From assembly GCA_027079305.1 (NCBI GenBank), contig JALWVU010000055.1, positions 124,001 through 188,000 on the forward strand: a DNA stretch of 64,000 nt. Reading direction: 5' to 3'. Positions 26,638 through 36,900 of this stretch are shown one piece after another (position 1 is the stretch's first letter; each line of letters begins with the position of its first letter). Under the pieces are notes generated by a model. The model made no database searches. It saw only the letters and a list, made by a program, of their open reading frames with translations, and was not told where the DNA came from. The DNA is from Aquificaceae bacterium (GTDB lineage Bacteria; Aquificota; Aquificia; Aquificales; Aquificaceae). The position numbers and the translations under genes are program-made.

Positions 26638-28959
26638 ATGGCCCAGGAGAGTGCGAGGATAGGGAACAGTAGAGAGCCGATAATTATAGAGACGGGAAAA
26701 TACGCCAAGCAGGCGGACGGTGCTGTGGTAGTCAGGCAGGGCGGGACCGCTGTCCTCGTTACCGCGGTTATGTCCGACGAACCCAACACGGAGATAGACT
26801 TCACCCCCCTCACCGTAGACTACAGGGAGAGGCCTTCAGCTTACGGGAAGATACCGGGAGGATTTATAAAGAGGGAAGGAAAACCCTCGGAGAGGGAAAT
26901 ACTCACCTCGCGGGTCATAGACAGACCCATAAGGCCCCTGTTTCCGGAGGGGTTCTTCCACGATGTTGTTGTAACCGCCCTCACCCTCTCCGCGGACGAC
27001 CAGTTCGATCCGGACGTTCTCGCAATAACGGGAGCCTCTGCAGCCCTCCACATATCGAGGATACCCTTCGAGGGTCCTATAGCCGGTGTGAGGATCTGCA
27101 GAATAGACGGTGAGTTCATCGCAAATCCCACATACGAAGAGAGAAAAGAGTCGGACCTCGAGATCGTTATGGCAGGAACAAAGGACGCCATAGTTATGGT
27201 AGAAGGCGGGGCCAAAGAGGTTCCTGAGGAGGTCATAACCGAAGCCCTCTTCTTCGGTCTGGAGGCTATAAAAGAGGCTATAGAAGCCCAGGAAAGGCTC
27301 AGGGAGAAGGTTGGAGTTCCCAAGGCGGAGTTCCAAGGTATAGAGCTCGACGAGTCCATAAAAGAGCTCCTCGAGAAGGAGTGTTCGGAAAGGATAATCT
27401 CCGCCTTTGCAATACAGGACAAGAAGGAAAGGAACAAGGCCCTGTCGAACATAGTGGAGGAGTTCATAGAGAAGCACGAGATCCCGGAGGATATCCACTT
27501 CAACGTCAAATACTTCTTCAAGAAGCTCGAAAGCAGGTTGATGAGGGAAAAGATCCTCAACGAAGGGATCAGGATAGACGGCAGGAGGCCCAGTGAGATA
27601 AGGCCCATAACCATAGAGGTCCATCCCTTTGAAAGACCCCACGGGAGCGCCATCTTTACGAGAGGCCAGACCCAGGCCTACGTTACCGTCACTCTCGGTG
27701 CTCCGGACGAGGCTCAGCTTATAGAGACCATAGCGGAAGGAGAGGTGTTCAAGAGGTTCATGCTTCATTACAACTTCCCTCCCTTCTCCGGAGGAGAGGC
27801 GCGTTCCTGGGGTCCGCCCAGAAGGAGGGAGATAGGTCACGGTGCCCTTGCGGAGAGAGCCTTGGAACCGGTAATTCCGGACGAGGAAGAGTTCCCCTAT
27901 ATAATACGTGTGGTCTCGGACATACTCGAGTCCAACGGCTCCACCTCCATGGCAACTGTCTGCGGAGGATCCTTGGCTCTGTTCGATGCGGGTGTTCCCG
28001 TTAAGGGAGGTAAACACGTCTCCGGTATAGCCATGGGTCTCATAAAGGAGGGCGACAGATACGTTATCCTCTCGGACATACTCGGGGATGAGGATCACCT
28101 CGGAGACATGGACTTTAAAGTGGCGGGGACCAAAGATGGCGTCACCTCCATACAGATGGACATAAAGATAAAGGGGATAACCAAAGAGATAATGATAGAG
28201 GCTCTGAAGCAGGCCAAAGAGGGAAGGCTATACATACTTGAAAAGATGTATGAGGCTATACCTGAGCCGAGGAAGGAGCTTTCTCCCCACGCTCCGAGGA
28301 TCGTCATACATAAGGTGCCCGAGGAGAAGGCTCCCCTCGTCATCGGTCCCGGCGGTGCCAACGTGAAGAAGATCTTTGAGGAAACTGAGGTCAAGGTATG
28401 GGTGGGCGAAGAGGGCAAGGTATACCTGACCGGATACTCGGACGAAGCTATAAAGAAAGCTATAGAGATGATAGATAACCTGGTCAAGGACCTCGAGGTA
28501 GGCGAGGTTTACGAGGGCAAGGTAACGAGAGTTGAGCCTTACGGCGTATTCATAGAGGTCCTTCCGGGCAAGATAGGACTGCTCCACGTTTCTAAGATGG
28601 CAATACCTGTAAAACACGCGGGAGAGAAATACAGCGTAGGAGACGTAGTTAAGGTTAAGGTTCTCGAACTCGACGAGCTCGGAAGGCCCAAGTTTACCAC
28701 GGTTGGAGTGAACGGGGAAACTCCAGCGGAGGAGAAAATAGAGGTAGGTAAGGTTTACGAGGGTAAAGTGACGAGGGTGGAACCTTACGGAGCCTTCGTG
28801 GAGATACTTCCCGGTAAGGTGGGACTCCTCCACGTGGACAACATGAAAAGGAGGGTCAGGGACGCGAGGAGCCTCTTCAAGGTAGGCCAGGTGGTAAAGG
28901 TCAAAGTTTTCGAGCTGGACGAGAAAGGAAGACCAAAGCTAACCGACAAGACAGAGTGA
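26638..28959 (+). CDS. pnp: Polyribonucleotide nucleotidyltransferase with two S1 domains
   Basis: The 773-residue PNPase has two RNase PH domains (the second with [15 protein letters not shown] and the phosphate-site [23 protein letters not shown]), a KH domain ([22 protein letters not shown]), and then two consecutive S1 domains. Both S1 copies begin with [15 protein letters not shown] (about residues 622-690 and 702-770). Usual PNPase has one S1 and about 700 residues. It degrades RNA 3' to 5' using phosphate. A short linker ([10 protein letters not shown]) separates the repeats. Confidence 0.96.
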   Translation: MAQESARIGNSREPIIIETGKYAKQADGAVVVRQGGTAVLVTAVMSDEPNTEIDFTPLTVDYRERPSAYGKIPGGFIKREGKPSEREILTSRVIDRPIRPLFPEGFFHDVVVTALTLSADDQFDPDVLAITGASAALHISRIPFEGPIAGVRICRIDGEFIANPTYEERKESDLEIVMAGTKDAIVMVEGGAKEVPEEVITEALFFGLEAIKEAIEAQERLREKVGVPKAEFQGIELDESIKELLEKECSERIISAFAIQDKKERNKALSNIVEEFIEKHEIPEDIHFNVKYFFKKLESRLMREKILNEGIRIDGRRPSEIRPITIEVHPFERPHGSAIFTRGQTQAYVTVTLGAPDEAQLIETIAEGEVFKRFMLHYNFPPFSGGEARSWGPPRRREIGHGALAERALEPVIPDEEEFPYIIRVVSDILESNGSTSMATVCGGSLALFDAGVPVKGGKHVSGIAMGLIKEGDRYVILSDILGDEDHLGDMDFKVAGTKDGVTSIQMDIKIKGITKEIMIEALKQAKEGRLYILEKMYEAIPEPRKELSPHAPRIVIHKVPEEKAPLVIGPGGANVKKIFEETEVKVWVGEEGKVYLTGYSDEAIKKAIEMIDNLVKDLEVGEVYEGKVTRVEPYGVFIEVLPGKIGLLHVSKMAIPVKHAGEKYSVGDVVKVKVLELDELGRPKFTTVGVNGETPAEEKIEVGKVYEGKVTRVEPYGAFVEILPGKVGLLHVDNMKRRVRDARSLFKVGQVVKVKVFELDEKGRPKLTDKTE

Positions 28960-28960
28960 T

Positions 28961-29407
28961 ATGGTCCGTGTGAAGGTAAAGCGACTTCCCCACGGGGAGG
29001 GTATAGAGCTTCCTTCCTACGCTACTGAGCACTCCGCTGGACTCGATCTAAGAGCGGCGGTGGAAGAGCCGGTGATTCTCAGGCCTATGGAGAGGGCGGT
29101 CATCCCTACCGGATTTGTATTCGAGATACCCGAAGGATACGAGGGACAGGTCCGCCCGAGGAGCGGTCTTGCCCTCAAGAAGGGTGTAACCGTTCTCAAC
29201 TCACCGGGAACTGTGGATGCGGACTACAGGGGGGAGGTGAAGGTTATACTGATAAACCTCGGAAGTGAAGAGGTTGTCATAAGAAGGGGAGACAGAATAG
29301 CTCAGATGATAATAGCACCCGTCAGCAGGGTTCAGCTGGTGGAGGTGGAAGAGGTAAGCCAGACCTCCCGGGGAGAGGGAGGTTTTGGAAGCACAGGTGT
29401 TAGATAA
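28961..29407 (+). CDS. dut: dUTP diphosphatase
   Basis: The 148-residue trimeric dUTPase has all five motifs: [36 protein letters not shown] and the C-terminal [10 protein letters not shown] arm. It cleaves dUTP to dUMP and keeps uracil out of DNA. It starts one base after pnp and overlaps the convergent small membrane protein gene by 8 bp. Confidence 0.96.
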   Translation: MVRVKVKRLPHGEGIELPSYATEHSAGLDLRAAVEEPVILRPMERAVIPTGFVFEIPEGYEGQVRPRSGLALKKGVTVLNSPGTVDADYRGEVKVILINLGSEEVVIRRGDRIAQMIIAPVSRVQLVEVEEVSQTSRGEGGFGSTGVR

Positions 29408-29612
29408 CTTTGTAAGATCTTTTCCTGAGCCAGAAGAAGGCGCTAACCCCCATAAGGATTAGAGTTGCCACCGTGGCGGTAGGCACCGCGATACGTTCGT
29501 TCACCCTGACCATGGTATCCCACACGAAAAGGAAGAATAGGTAAAAACCATACAGGACAAAGATAAAGGAAATAAACTGCCAGATTTTCCTCAAAGCCTC
29601 CCTAAGTTGCAT
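29400..29612 (-). CDS. Small two-helix membrane protein (70 aa)
   Basis: The 70 residues hold an amphipathic start ([12 protein letters not shown]) and two membrane helices ([20 protein letters not shown] and [18 protein letters not shown]). I do not recognise it. It lies 19 bp downstream of no other minus-strand gene start and before cimA's end, so it may be transcribed separately. Real-gene status rests on the clean hydrophobic pattern and packing against dut. Confidence 0.5.
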   Translation of the reverse strand: MQLREALRKIWQFISFIFVLYGFYLFFLFVWDTMVRVNERIAVPTATVATLILMGVSAFFWLRKRSYKVI

Positions 29613-29631
29613 GCAAGTATTCTAATACAGA

Positions 29632-31212
29632 TCAGACCCCCTCCTCTTCGTCCTTCATGAGCTTGTAAACGAAGGCGTCCCTAAGGGCTATCCAGGAGGC
29701 CTCTATAACGTTCTCGGAGACCCCCACGGTTCCCCACTTCCTCTTGGAGTCCGCGGACTCTATCAGGACTCTGACCTTAGCGGAGGTCCCCGCGGACTCG
29801 TTTATGATCCTCACCTTGTAGTCTACCAGCTGCATCTCCTTTAATGTGGGGTAGAACTCCTCAAGGGCCTTCCTGAGGGCTCTGTCCAAAGCACTCACGG
29901 GACCGTTCCCCAGGGCCGCGGTGTGCTCGTCCACACCCTCCACCGAGAGCCTTACCGTCGCTTCGGATGTGGGAAGGTCGTCGCTCCTCCTTTTTGCTAT
30001 CAGGACCCTGTAGGCGTCGAAGTTGAAGTAGTCCTTGACGAGGCCGAAGTGCCTCTTGCAGAGAAGCTCCAAGGAGGCCTCCGCTGCCTCGAAGTGGTAG
30101 CCCTCCTTCTCCAGCTCCTTTATCTTCTCCACGAGCCTCAGAAGCTCTGGGGACTTCTCGTCCACCTCTATGCCGAACTCCCTAAGCTTGTAGATGAGGT
30201 TGCTCCTGCCAGCCAGATCCGAGACCGTTATCTTCCTTCTGTTCCCGACCAGCTCGGGATCTATGTGTTCGTAGGTGATGGCCTTCTTCAGAACCGCGGA
30301 GGCGTGGACCCCTCCCTTGTGGGCGAAGGCGCTCTCACCAACGTAGGGCATGTTCCTGGGGAGGGGCATGTTGGAGAGCTCCGCCACGAACCTGGCCAGC
30401 TCGGTGAGCCTCTTCATGTTTTCGGGAGGGATCACCTCGTAGCCGAGCTTGAGCTGGAGGTTTGGGATTATGGAGCACAGGTTGGCGTTCCCCGTCCTCT
30501 CCCCTATCCCGTTTATCGTCCCGTGGACCTGGCGGGCTCCTGCGAGGACCGCCATCACGGAGTTGGCCACCGCGGTCTCCGAGTCGTTGTGGGCGTGGAT
30601 GCCTATCTTTGCCTCGGGAAACTTCTCCCTTACTTTTGCCGTTATCTCCTGGACCTCGTGGGGGAGGCTTCCCCCGTTGGTGTCGCATAAGACTATCCAG
30701 TCCGCTCCGCCCCTGAGGGCCGCATCTAATACCGCAAGAGCGTAGTCAGGATTGGCCTTAAAGCCGTCGAAGAAGTGCTCCGCGTCGAATATGACCTCGT
30801 CCACATACTTTTTCAAATGTTCCACGGACTCGTAGATCATCTCCAGGTTCTCTTCGAGCGTGGTCTTGAGGGCCTCGGTCACGTGGAGGTCCCAGCTCTT
30901 CCCGAATATGGTTATCACGGGAGTCTCCGCCTTTATCAGTGCCTCTATCTGCCTGTCCTCCTTCACGCTCTTTCCTGGCTTTCTCGTGGATCCGAAGGCC
31001 ACGGGCCTCGCGTGGGAGAACTTCATGGTCTTTATCTTTTGGAAGAAGAGGTTGTCCTTGGGATTGGCGTAGGGCCAGCCCCCCTCTATGTAGTCTATGC
31101 CGAACTCGTCCAGCTTCTGGGCAATTCTCAGCTTGTCCTCAAGGGAGAAGTTAACCCCCTCCGCCTGGGAGCCGTCTCTCAGCGTTGTGTCGTAAGCGTA
31201 GACCTTTTCCAT
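29632..31212 (-). CDS. cimA: (R)-citramalate synthase
   Basis: The 526-residue protein belongs to the isopropylmalate/citramalate synthase family. The HMGL-type barrel opens with [17 protein letters not shown], has CDTNGGSLP and the metal site [13 protein letters not shown], and [13 protein letters not shown]-terminal LeuA-type allosteric domain follows. The length and layout fit the CimA branch, which condenses pyruvate with acetyl-CoA for threonine-independent isoleucine synthesis. I chose the ATG at 31212; TATTAT lies 8 nt upstream. The frame extends to 31248. Confidence 0.87.
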   Translation of the reverse strand: MEKVYAYDTTLRDGSQAEGVNFSLEDKLRIAQKLDEFGIDYIEGGWPYANPKDNLFFQKIKTMKFSHARPVAFGSTRKPGKSVKEDRQIEALIKAETPVITIFGKSWDLHVTEALKTTLEENLEMIYESVEHLKKYVDEVIFDAEHFFDGFKANPDYALAVLDAALRGGADWIVLCDTNGGSLPHEVQEITAKVREKFPEAKIGIHAHNDSETAVANSVMAVLAGARQVHGTINGIGERTGNANLCSIIPNLQLKLGYEVIPPENMKRLTELARFVAELSNMPLPRNMPYVGESAFAHKGGVHASAVLKKAITYEHIDPELVGNRRKITVSDLAGRSNLIYKLREFGIEVDEKSPELLRLVEKIKELEKEGYHFEAAEASLELLCKRHFGLVKDYFNFDAYRVLIAKRRSDDLPTSEATVRLSVEGVDEHTAALGNGPVSALDRALRKALEEFYPTLKEMQLVDYKVRIINESAGTSAKVRVLIESADSKRKWGTVGVSENVIEASWIALRDAFVYKLMKDEEEGV

Positions 31213-31310
31213 AGATGATAATAATAAACTAATTCGAATCACTTTCAATCAGAGCTTCCAGAGCTCTCATAAGGAAAAGGTTCTGGAGAGTTGCAAAGCT
31301 TTAGATCGTT

Positions 31311-31772
31311 TTATTTAATGTAAAATGCCTCCACTCTTGCGTAAGTGTTCCTATCTCCGTAAGCCTCCGATATTATTCTGTATACCGCTCCCGCCTCCGC
31401 TGTCCCTGGCGTTCCCAAGTAAGCTGTCCCAGAAATGCCATAACCGGAGGCCTGACCTACATAGCATATGTATATCTTTGTGATGTATACATTCCCGGAA
31501 CTTGCTAACCTATATTGCATCTCTAATCCTTTGGTGCTACAGTCTTCTCCGGGTCTGCAACAGTAGTTGGGTGATACATCACCATTTATTATTCTAAGTA
31601 TAGCATGCTCCACGCCTCCCTTAGCAGCATCCCTAACACTCGAATAGATCTTTACTGTTTCTGAACTTTCAAATAAACGCTTTAGGAGTAGATACAAACC
31701 GCCGACCGCCAAAAAAGTCATAAGTGCTATAAATATAACGGATACAAGGGCTATACCTCTGTTACTCATCAT
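31311..31772 (-). CDS. PilX/GspK-like minor pilin
   Basis: The protein is about 153 residues with the ATG at 31772 in ATGA overlap with the upstream gene; a longer frame exists. The leader MMSNRG is followed by IALVSVIFIALMTFLAVGG, a pilin helix without the usual Glu at +5, as in GspK and some PilX proteins, which sit at the pilus tip. The head has a CC pair and more cysteines. It is the last gene of the pilY1 operon. Confidence 0.75.
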   Translation of the reverse strand: MMSNRGIALVSVIFIALMTFLAVGGLYLLLKRLFESSETVKIYSSVRDAAKGGVEHAILRIINGDVSPNYCCRPGEDCSTKGLEMQYRLASSGNVYITKIYICYVGQASGYGISGTAYLGTPGTAEAGAVYRIISEAYGDRNTYARVEAFYIK

Positions 31773-32818
31773 CCTGCGTTTCCTATGTTCCTTATAGGAA
31801 CATCTAACTCTATTACGTTCCATCTATACCACCTCCAGGAAGAGTCGGCGGAAGACAGAGCCCCCCCACAGTTTGCACTGAAAGAAGGTATTCCCCCATC
31901 CGTGCTGGTTCTGCCACCCACCTGAACTATAAGACAAACCCTCACGCCTCTAATGAGCTTAGAGTTATTGGTAGTTAGGGAGTCAACATAAGGCGGTGTC
32001 CCTGAGACAATATACCTGACGCGGAAAGCTGCCACGCAGGATATTACAGGTTGAGGTGTTTCAGGATATATCCTTTTGTATAGTGTATAGGTTCCGGGTG
32101 CACAGGAAGCGGGTTGATTCGGGTCGCTTCTAAGAAAGTAGGAAGTGGCAAAATCCGAAATGTAGGTATAACTACCCTTAAAGAAGACAAGTGCCCCAAG
32201 AGATAATGGAGAACACCGAACACCACCTTGAGCTGAACAGGCTGTATCTGCACTACAGCTAACGCTGTTAAGCAATCCTTTTGTGGCTGGATTCAAGACT
32301 ACCACGTTGGTTCCAGTAAGTGCGGAAGGATCACAGGGTGAACCAAGAAAGGTTAAACTCTGAATATTAAGGCATCCATCCTTGTCTATATATCCCCAGC
32401 AACCGCTGTTGCCGGAGCTTCTAACAGCAAGACTGAAAAAATAAAGCTCGTTCCTATCAGGATCGGTAGTTGATATAGCTATAAAACCGGAATCAACACT
32501 ATTCACATCTGTGGTAGCAAACGTGCTGAGGGAGCCGCTGGCTATAGTTCCATTTGTTCCATACGCCTTATCTATGGTTCCGTTAGCATTGGAAGGATTG
32601 CCATCACTATCAAGCACACCGAACCCTGCGCTCTTTATATCTGTTATAAGCTGGTGTATAAGAGACACGGATTCCTGTTCACTCTTGGCAACAAGAGCGG
32701 AGCCAACAGACCTTTCCACTATAAACTTGTAAGCTATAAATATTCCGCTACCTATTACAGACAAGATAGCAATGACAACGAGAAGCTCGACAAGTGTAAA
32801 AGCCCTATTCCTATCCAT
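31769..32818 (-). CDS. PilW-like minor pilin
   Basis: About 349 residues from the ATG at 32818; a GTG at 32830 is also possible. The leader MDRNRA is followed by FTLVELLVVIAILSVIGSGIF with Glu at +5, so the residue before the cleavage site is Ala instead of the usual Gly. The large head contains several cysteines and ends with a region like PilW proteins. It probably joins the tip complex that primes pilus assembly with PilV, PilX, FimT and PilY1. Confidence 0.78.
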   Translation of the reverse strand: MDRNRAFTLVELLVVIAILSVIGSGIFIAYKFIVERSVGSALVAKSEQESVSLIHQLITDIKSAGFGVLDSDGNPSNANGTIDKAYGTNGTIASGSLSTFATTDVNSVDSGFIAISTTDPDRNELYFFSLAVRSSGNSGCWGYIDKDGCLNIQSLTFLGSPCDPSALTGTNVVVLNPATKGLLNSVSCSADTACSAQGGVRCSPLSLGALVFFKGSYTYISDFATSYFLRSDPNQPASCAPGTYTLYKRIYPETPQPVISCVAAFRVRYIVSGTPPYVDSLTTNNSKLIRGVRVCLIVQVGGRTSTDGGIPSFSANCGGALSSADSSWRWYRWNVIELDVPIRNIGNAG

Positions 32819-32822
32819 ACCT

Positions 32823-33440
32823 CTACCCACCCCTTATAACAAGAGTTCTAAAATCTTTATACTTACCATTCCAGGGATCGAAGTACCATACAACTATGCC
32901 TACCGCTACTTTTTCAGGTGTAGTTCCAGTTGGTGGTGCTACTCTGGCTATGGTAAGAGCAAGGTATATGTCTCTCCCCTTGAATCTGTTAACGCATCTG
33001 ACTCCAGCAGGTATTGAGGAGGTAGTGTTGTTCCTTATAAGGCATCCTCCTCCGGATGGATAAACATATAGCCAACCTGCGGTATTTAACGGTGTAGTCT
33101 TAAAGCTATCGTTATTACCGTTATAAGGATCGTAGAAATCCGGGATCCCATCGCTATCACTGTCTCTATTTTCAAAAGCACATGAGGTTCCCGAACACGG
33201 AGCATTATTCCAATTCCCTATAAAGGCTGTAGGCCTGAAGAGTGGCGCATCCGGAGGCAAACTCTCTATGTAATTGGATATAGACTTTCCTATCTTCATG
33301 GCTTCATCTTTCATTTGTGCTCTAAGAGACAGAAGCGTATAATCCAAGATACCCTTTAGGAAGCCCACCATAATTATAAAGAGAAGAAGTATTGCAACCA
33401 AAAGCTCTACGAGTGTGAAACCGTCGTTATTCGACCTCAT
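32823..33440 (-). CDS. PilV-like minor pilin with calcium-loop motif
   Basis: The 205-residue prepilin has leader MRSNNDG then FTLVELLVAILLLFIIMVGFLKG. The head contains NRDSDSDGIPDFYDPYNG (bases about 33129-33170), which resembles the Asp-rich calcium loops of thrombospondin type 3 or dockerin repeats. N-x-S/T sequons (NDS, NNT, NTT) are present. It overlaps the FimT-like gene by 14 bp. Confidence 0.78.
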   Translation of the reverse strand: MRSNNDGFTLVELLVAILLLFIIMVGFLKGILDYTLLSLRAQMKDEAMKIGKSISNYIESLPPDAPLFRPTAFIGNWNNAPCSGTSCAFENRDSDSDGIPDFYDPYNGNNDSFKTTPLNTAGWLYVYPSGGGCLIRNNTTSSIPAGVRCVNRFKGRDIYLALTIARVAPPTGTTPEKVAVGIVVWYFDPWNGKYKDFRTLVIRGG

Positions 33441-33939
33441 ACCTTATTCTCCCGAAACTCGTTATGTATATAGATCTTCTTGAGCCGGTGACCGTACTTC
33501 TCAATGTTATAGTTACAGGACCAACACCGCAGCCGTCGTTTCTGGGGTAGCCTTTTCTGTCAAAAACAACACTTGAACCTGTATCTACAACCACACCCGG
33601 CGGAAGATCAACTCTCGATACCACATCAGCTGTTCCTGAGTAGTTGCAGCTGGCGTTTACAGTTCCAGTTATATTACAGCTCGCATCTCTGTCCTCAAAA
33701 ATAAGATAGCAGTTTTCACCCGGACTCAGATAAACTCCCCACATATATCTTCCAGAAACGGACATAGTTTTAGCCTTTGAAAGATCATTCATTAGCATAT
33801 CCGCAGCATTTTTTAACCTTTGGTTTGCTACAAGATTTATTATCCAGTTATAAGCAACGCCCATTATTATGGAAATGATTGCGATTATAATCAAAAGCTC
33901 AATTATACTGAAGCCTCTTTGCTTTACTTCTCTATCCAT
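33427..33939 (-). CDS. FimT/FimU-like minor pilin
   Basis: The 170-residue prepilin has leader MDREVKQRG then FSIIELLIIIAIISIIMGVAYN and a GspH/FimT-type continuation (NAADMLMNDLSKAKTMSVSG). It ends with SRRSIYITSFGRIRYE, typical of this group. Three sequons cluster in CNITGTVNASCNYSG. It overlaps the end of pilY1 by 16 bp. Confidence 0.82.
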   Translation of the reverse strand: MDREVKQRGFSIIELLIIIAIISIIMGVAYNWIINLVANQRLKNAADMLMNDLSKAKTMSVSGRYMWGVYLSPGENCYLIFEDRDASCNITGTVNASCNYSGTADVVSRVDLPPGVVVDTGSSVVFDRKGYPRNDGCGVGPVTITLRSTVTGSRRSIYITSFGRIRYEVE

Positions 33940-36900
33940 AGGATAATACCTCTCCTCCCGGTAGCTTGGTAAGGAATCCTTTCTATTTTCCCTGTCGATG
34001 TTTGTAGGTATATAGCTTTCTCCGTTATCTGTATGGGCTGACCTCCGGCGGGAATACCTGGACCAAGGTTGACAAACCCTCTTACCTGCACACGTCCACC
34101 ACCAGCGTCTTCTACCATGTCAGGTCTAAGGAGAGGAGGTCTCGGAGCATACGGTTTACCGGATGTATAGTGTAGAGCGTAGAGATTGCTTGTTCCTTCA
34201 AGGGCACATACATCACTTCCCGGAGACTTATATGTATTGAAATAAACTATGCTTCCAAAGACTGCAGGTTGAGAGTAGGCAGCTTCATAATCGCTGAGCT
34301 GAACAGACCATCCTTTTTTCGTCGTTGGACTTGGAGGTGTAGCCCTTGTTGCTACTATGACTTCTTTATTCTCACACACACCGTTATCACAAGTACATAT
34401 CTCCTTCTTCTCTGTAACTACAACTTCGTCGCTCAGCATATCCGCCTGAGTAAGGTTATCTATATCACATCCACTGATGAGATCACAATTGTATGTTGTC
34501 TGACAATGTCCATCCCAGCAGGGGTCCTTTATACCGAATAGATAGTTGGTGTAAGGCGGAGTTCTGTCATCCAGACTCAGGAACTTACCTGTTCCAAAGT
34601 ATACCCATAGTTGACCCTTATCATCACGAGAAAATGTAGGTGCTCCGAAAACGGGAGGTATGTGGTTATCGGTAGCGTAGTCTCCCAGATCTACAACCGC
34701 GGAGATGTCCGAGCTTGTGAGGCTGGTTATGGCTTTATAACCATTTGTATCCGTAAGACTTGTATCACTTACATCCCTTAACCTTAGTCTGAAGAAACCT
34801 CCCCAGGAATACCAGTCTCCTCCCACCTTGTGCTTACCATACATACCAAAGTAAAGGCTATCGTCCCTATAATCGTTGTCAAAATCTATCGGGTATATAT
34901 CTCCGACAGCAGCCTTTGTATCAGGAGGAAGGTCTATGCTTACCTCTACTATGTCCCCTGCGGTAAGGCCGTTCTTAATGGGGATGAAGTATATCTTGGG
35001 ATTTGTAGGATAGTCTTCCTCGTCCACACTGTTTTTAAGCTGTGTGGGTCCACTTCCGATAACCACATACCATGAGCCGTTTTCATTGGGATCCCCTGTT
35101 CTGATAACTGCAGGGAATGAAAGCGTAAGTGTATTGTCCGGTAACTTCGTCTCCCAGAGAAGTTTTATATCGTTTATACTGCCACCGTTCAACCACTTGG
35201 TAAGATCCAAGACGAAAACGGAAGATGCATATGTTTGATCGGTGGTGATCTTCTTCCCACCGAACCCCATAACACCTATAAGTATTGTGCTCCAGCACTT
35301 GTCCCCCTTCTTTACACAGCCCTGCAGGTTGGCAGAGACATCGAGTATGTTTATCCTGTAATCTACCGTGGGAACTCTGCAGTAATTATTATGTCCATAC
35401 CAGTATAGGTATGGAATAGCATTCTTGGGCATGAAAGCGAACTCTTCCACTCCGACCTTTGTGCTGGAGGAACTTCCGGGAGCATTTACAAGCTCTATAG
35501 GTTTGGCCGGGTTGAAGGTTTCTTTCAGATGTCCCATTCTGAATATGTGAAGCATGCCATCGTTTGCGCTTACAGCAACTATGCCGAATCTGCTTTGGTA
35601 TTCCGTAGAGGTCCAGTATTGATAGTAGGTTATATCTCCATACCTTGAATCGTAAATCCTTAGTTTTCTGTTCCCGGCTCCCACAGGTGTGGAGTAGACT
35701 ATATCTCCGAGTTTCCATGTTTTTTCTCCCGTTATACCTACGCTACCGCAGAAGTTGGTAACATCGAGAGTTCTTGTCCTCTTTACACTATCAAAGCTAC
35801 CGCAACCAGATGGGTTGTCGTTTCCGAGCAGGTATTCTATAACACAGGAGGCTTCCGAAGAGCTAATAGCTTGACAAACTCCTCCTGCTCCACAGTCCGC
35901 GTTACTGGAGCAGAGCTTGGTTGAATCATTACTGCAAACCTTCCATATGTTCCTGAAATATGTTGCTTCGGAAGGGGTAAGCTTTTTCAAAGCTCCATCC
36001 TTATTGAAGTATACATTCCTGTTATGAGGATCAGTATTGGCGAGAGTACATCCTGAGTTGAACACAGGTATAAGCTCCTGTATAGATTTAGTGGAATCCG
36101 CACTGCACACGTTGGGGTAGTCTTCATCAAGTATTACAGCCTTGGTAGAAGCATCCGCGGTATCGTAGAAGAACTGGAACACTCTGTCTATGGAAGTTCC
36201 CGATATGTTCAAAATCTTGCTCTCAACGGTATCTTCTCTGAGGTCCTGATTAGCGTCGACCCAGAAAGATCTCAGGAAGCCCAACCAGGATATCTGTGCT
36301 CCATCATCCCGAACGTAGGAGGGGTAGAAATATGGCTGGACTATGAGCGAGGATACCTGACTACGGGAGGCGAGTGTGGCTACCGTTGCTCCAGAGGAAG
36401 CTCTTCTGAGAATATCGAGTATTGCACTTAAGATAGCGTTTTTAATTTCCGCAGCATTAGAGGCATTGTAAAAAGTATCGGGCACACCATCTCCGTCTTT
36501 ATCCCAGTCAGGAGATGAAGGAGGCAGGTCCGTGCAACCACTACCTCTGCCGTAACCGCAGTCGTCCATGGAACAGGTATCTGTCGGATACCCGGAGAGG
36601 CCATCCGGCCAGGTCTTGGACCTATCAAAAGAACCATACATGGCAACATTTTTGACCGCCAGTTCTCCCGTGCCCCTCAACCATAGACCTATGCCGTATA
36701 CAGCTTCCACGTAGGAATCTATACCTGTGATTCTGTTCGTAAAACCTCTCTTATGAAGCCAATAAGCGGGAACTACAGGGTCTGCTGAGTGATCTTCGTA
36801 TCCATCATAGATACTACATGAAGATCCAACAGGATTCCCTCCACGGTTCCATTGCCCGTCAGTAAGTAGAATTACGAAGTTCTTTGCACAGGGGACAAGC

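Noticed and set aside
26836-28098. 420-codon open frame on the minus strand opposite pnp
   Set aside because: It is antisense to a fully conserved PNPase gene, and its residue mix (Tyr, Gly, Arg, Val) is that of a shadow frame in this GC-rich third-position genome; no start context.
31240-31290. Inverted repeat AGAGCT-TCCAG-AGCTCT as terminator for the minor pilin operon
   Set aside because: The stem is only 6 bp and no T-tract follows on either strand.
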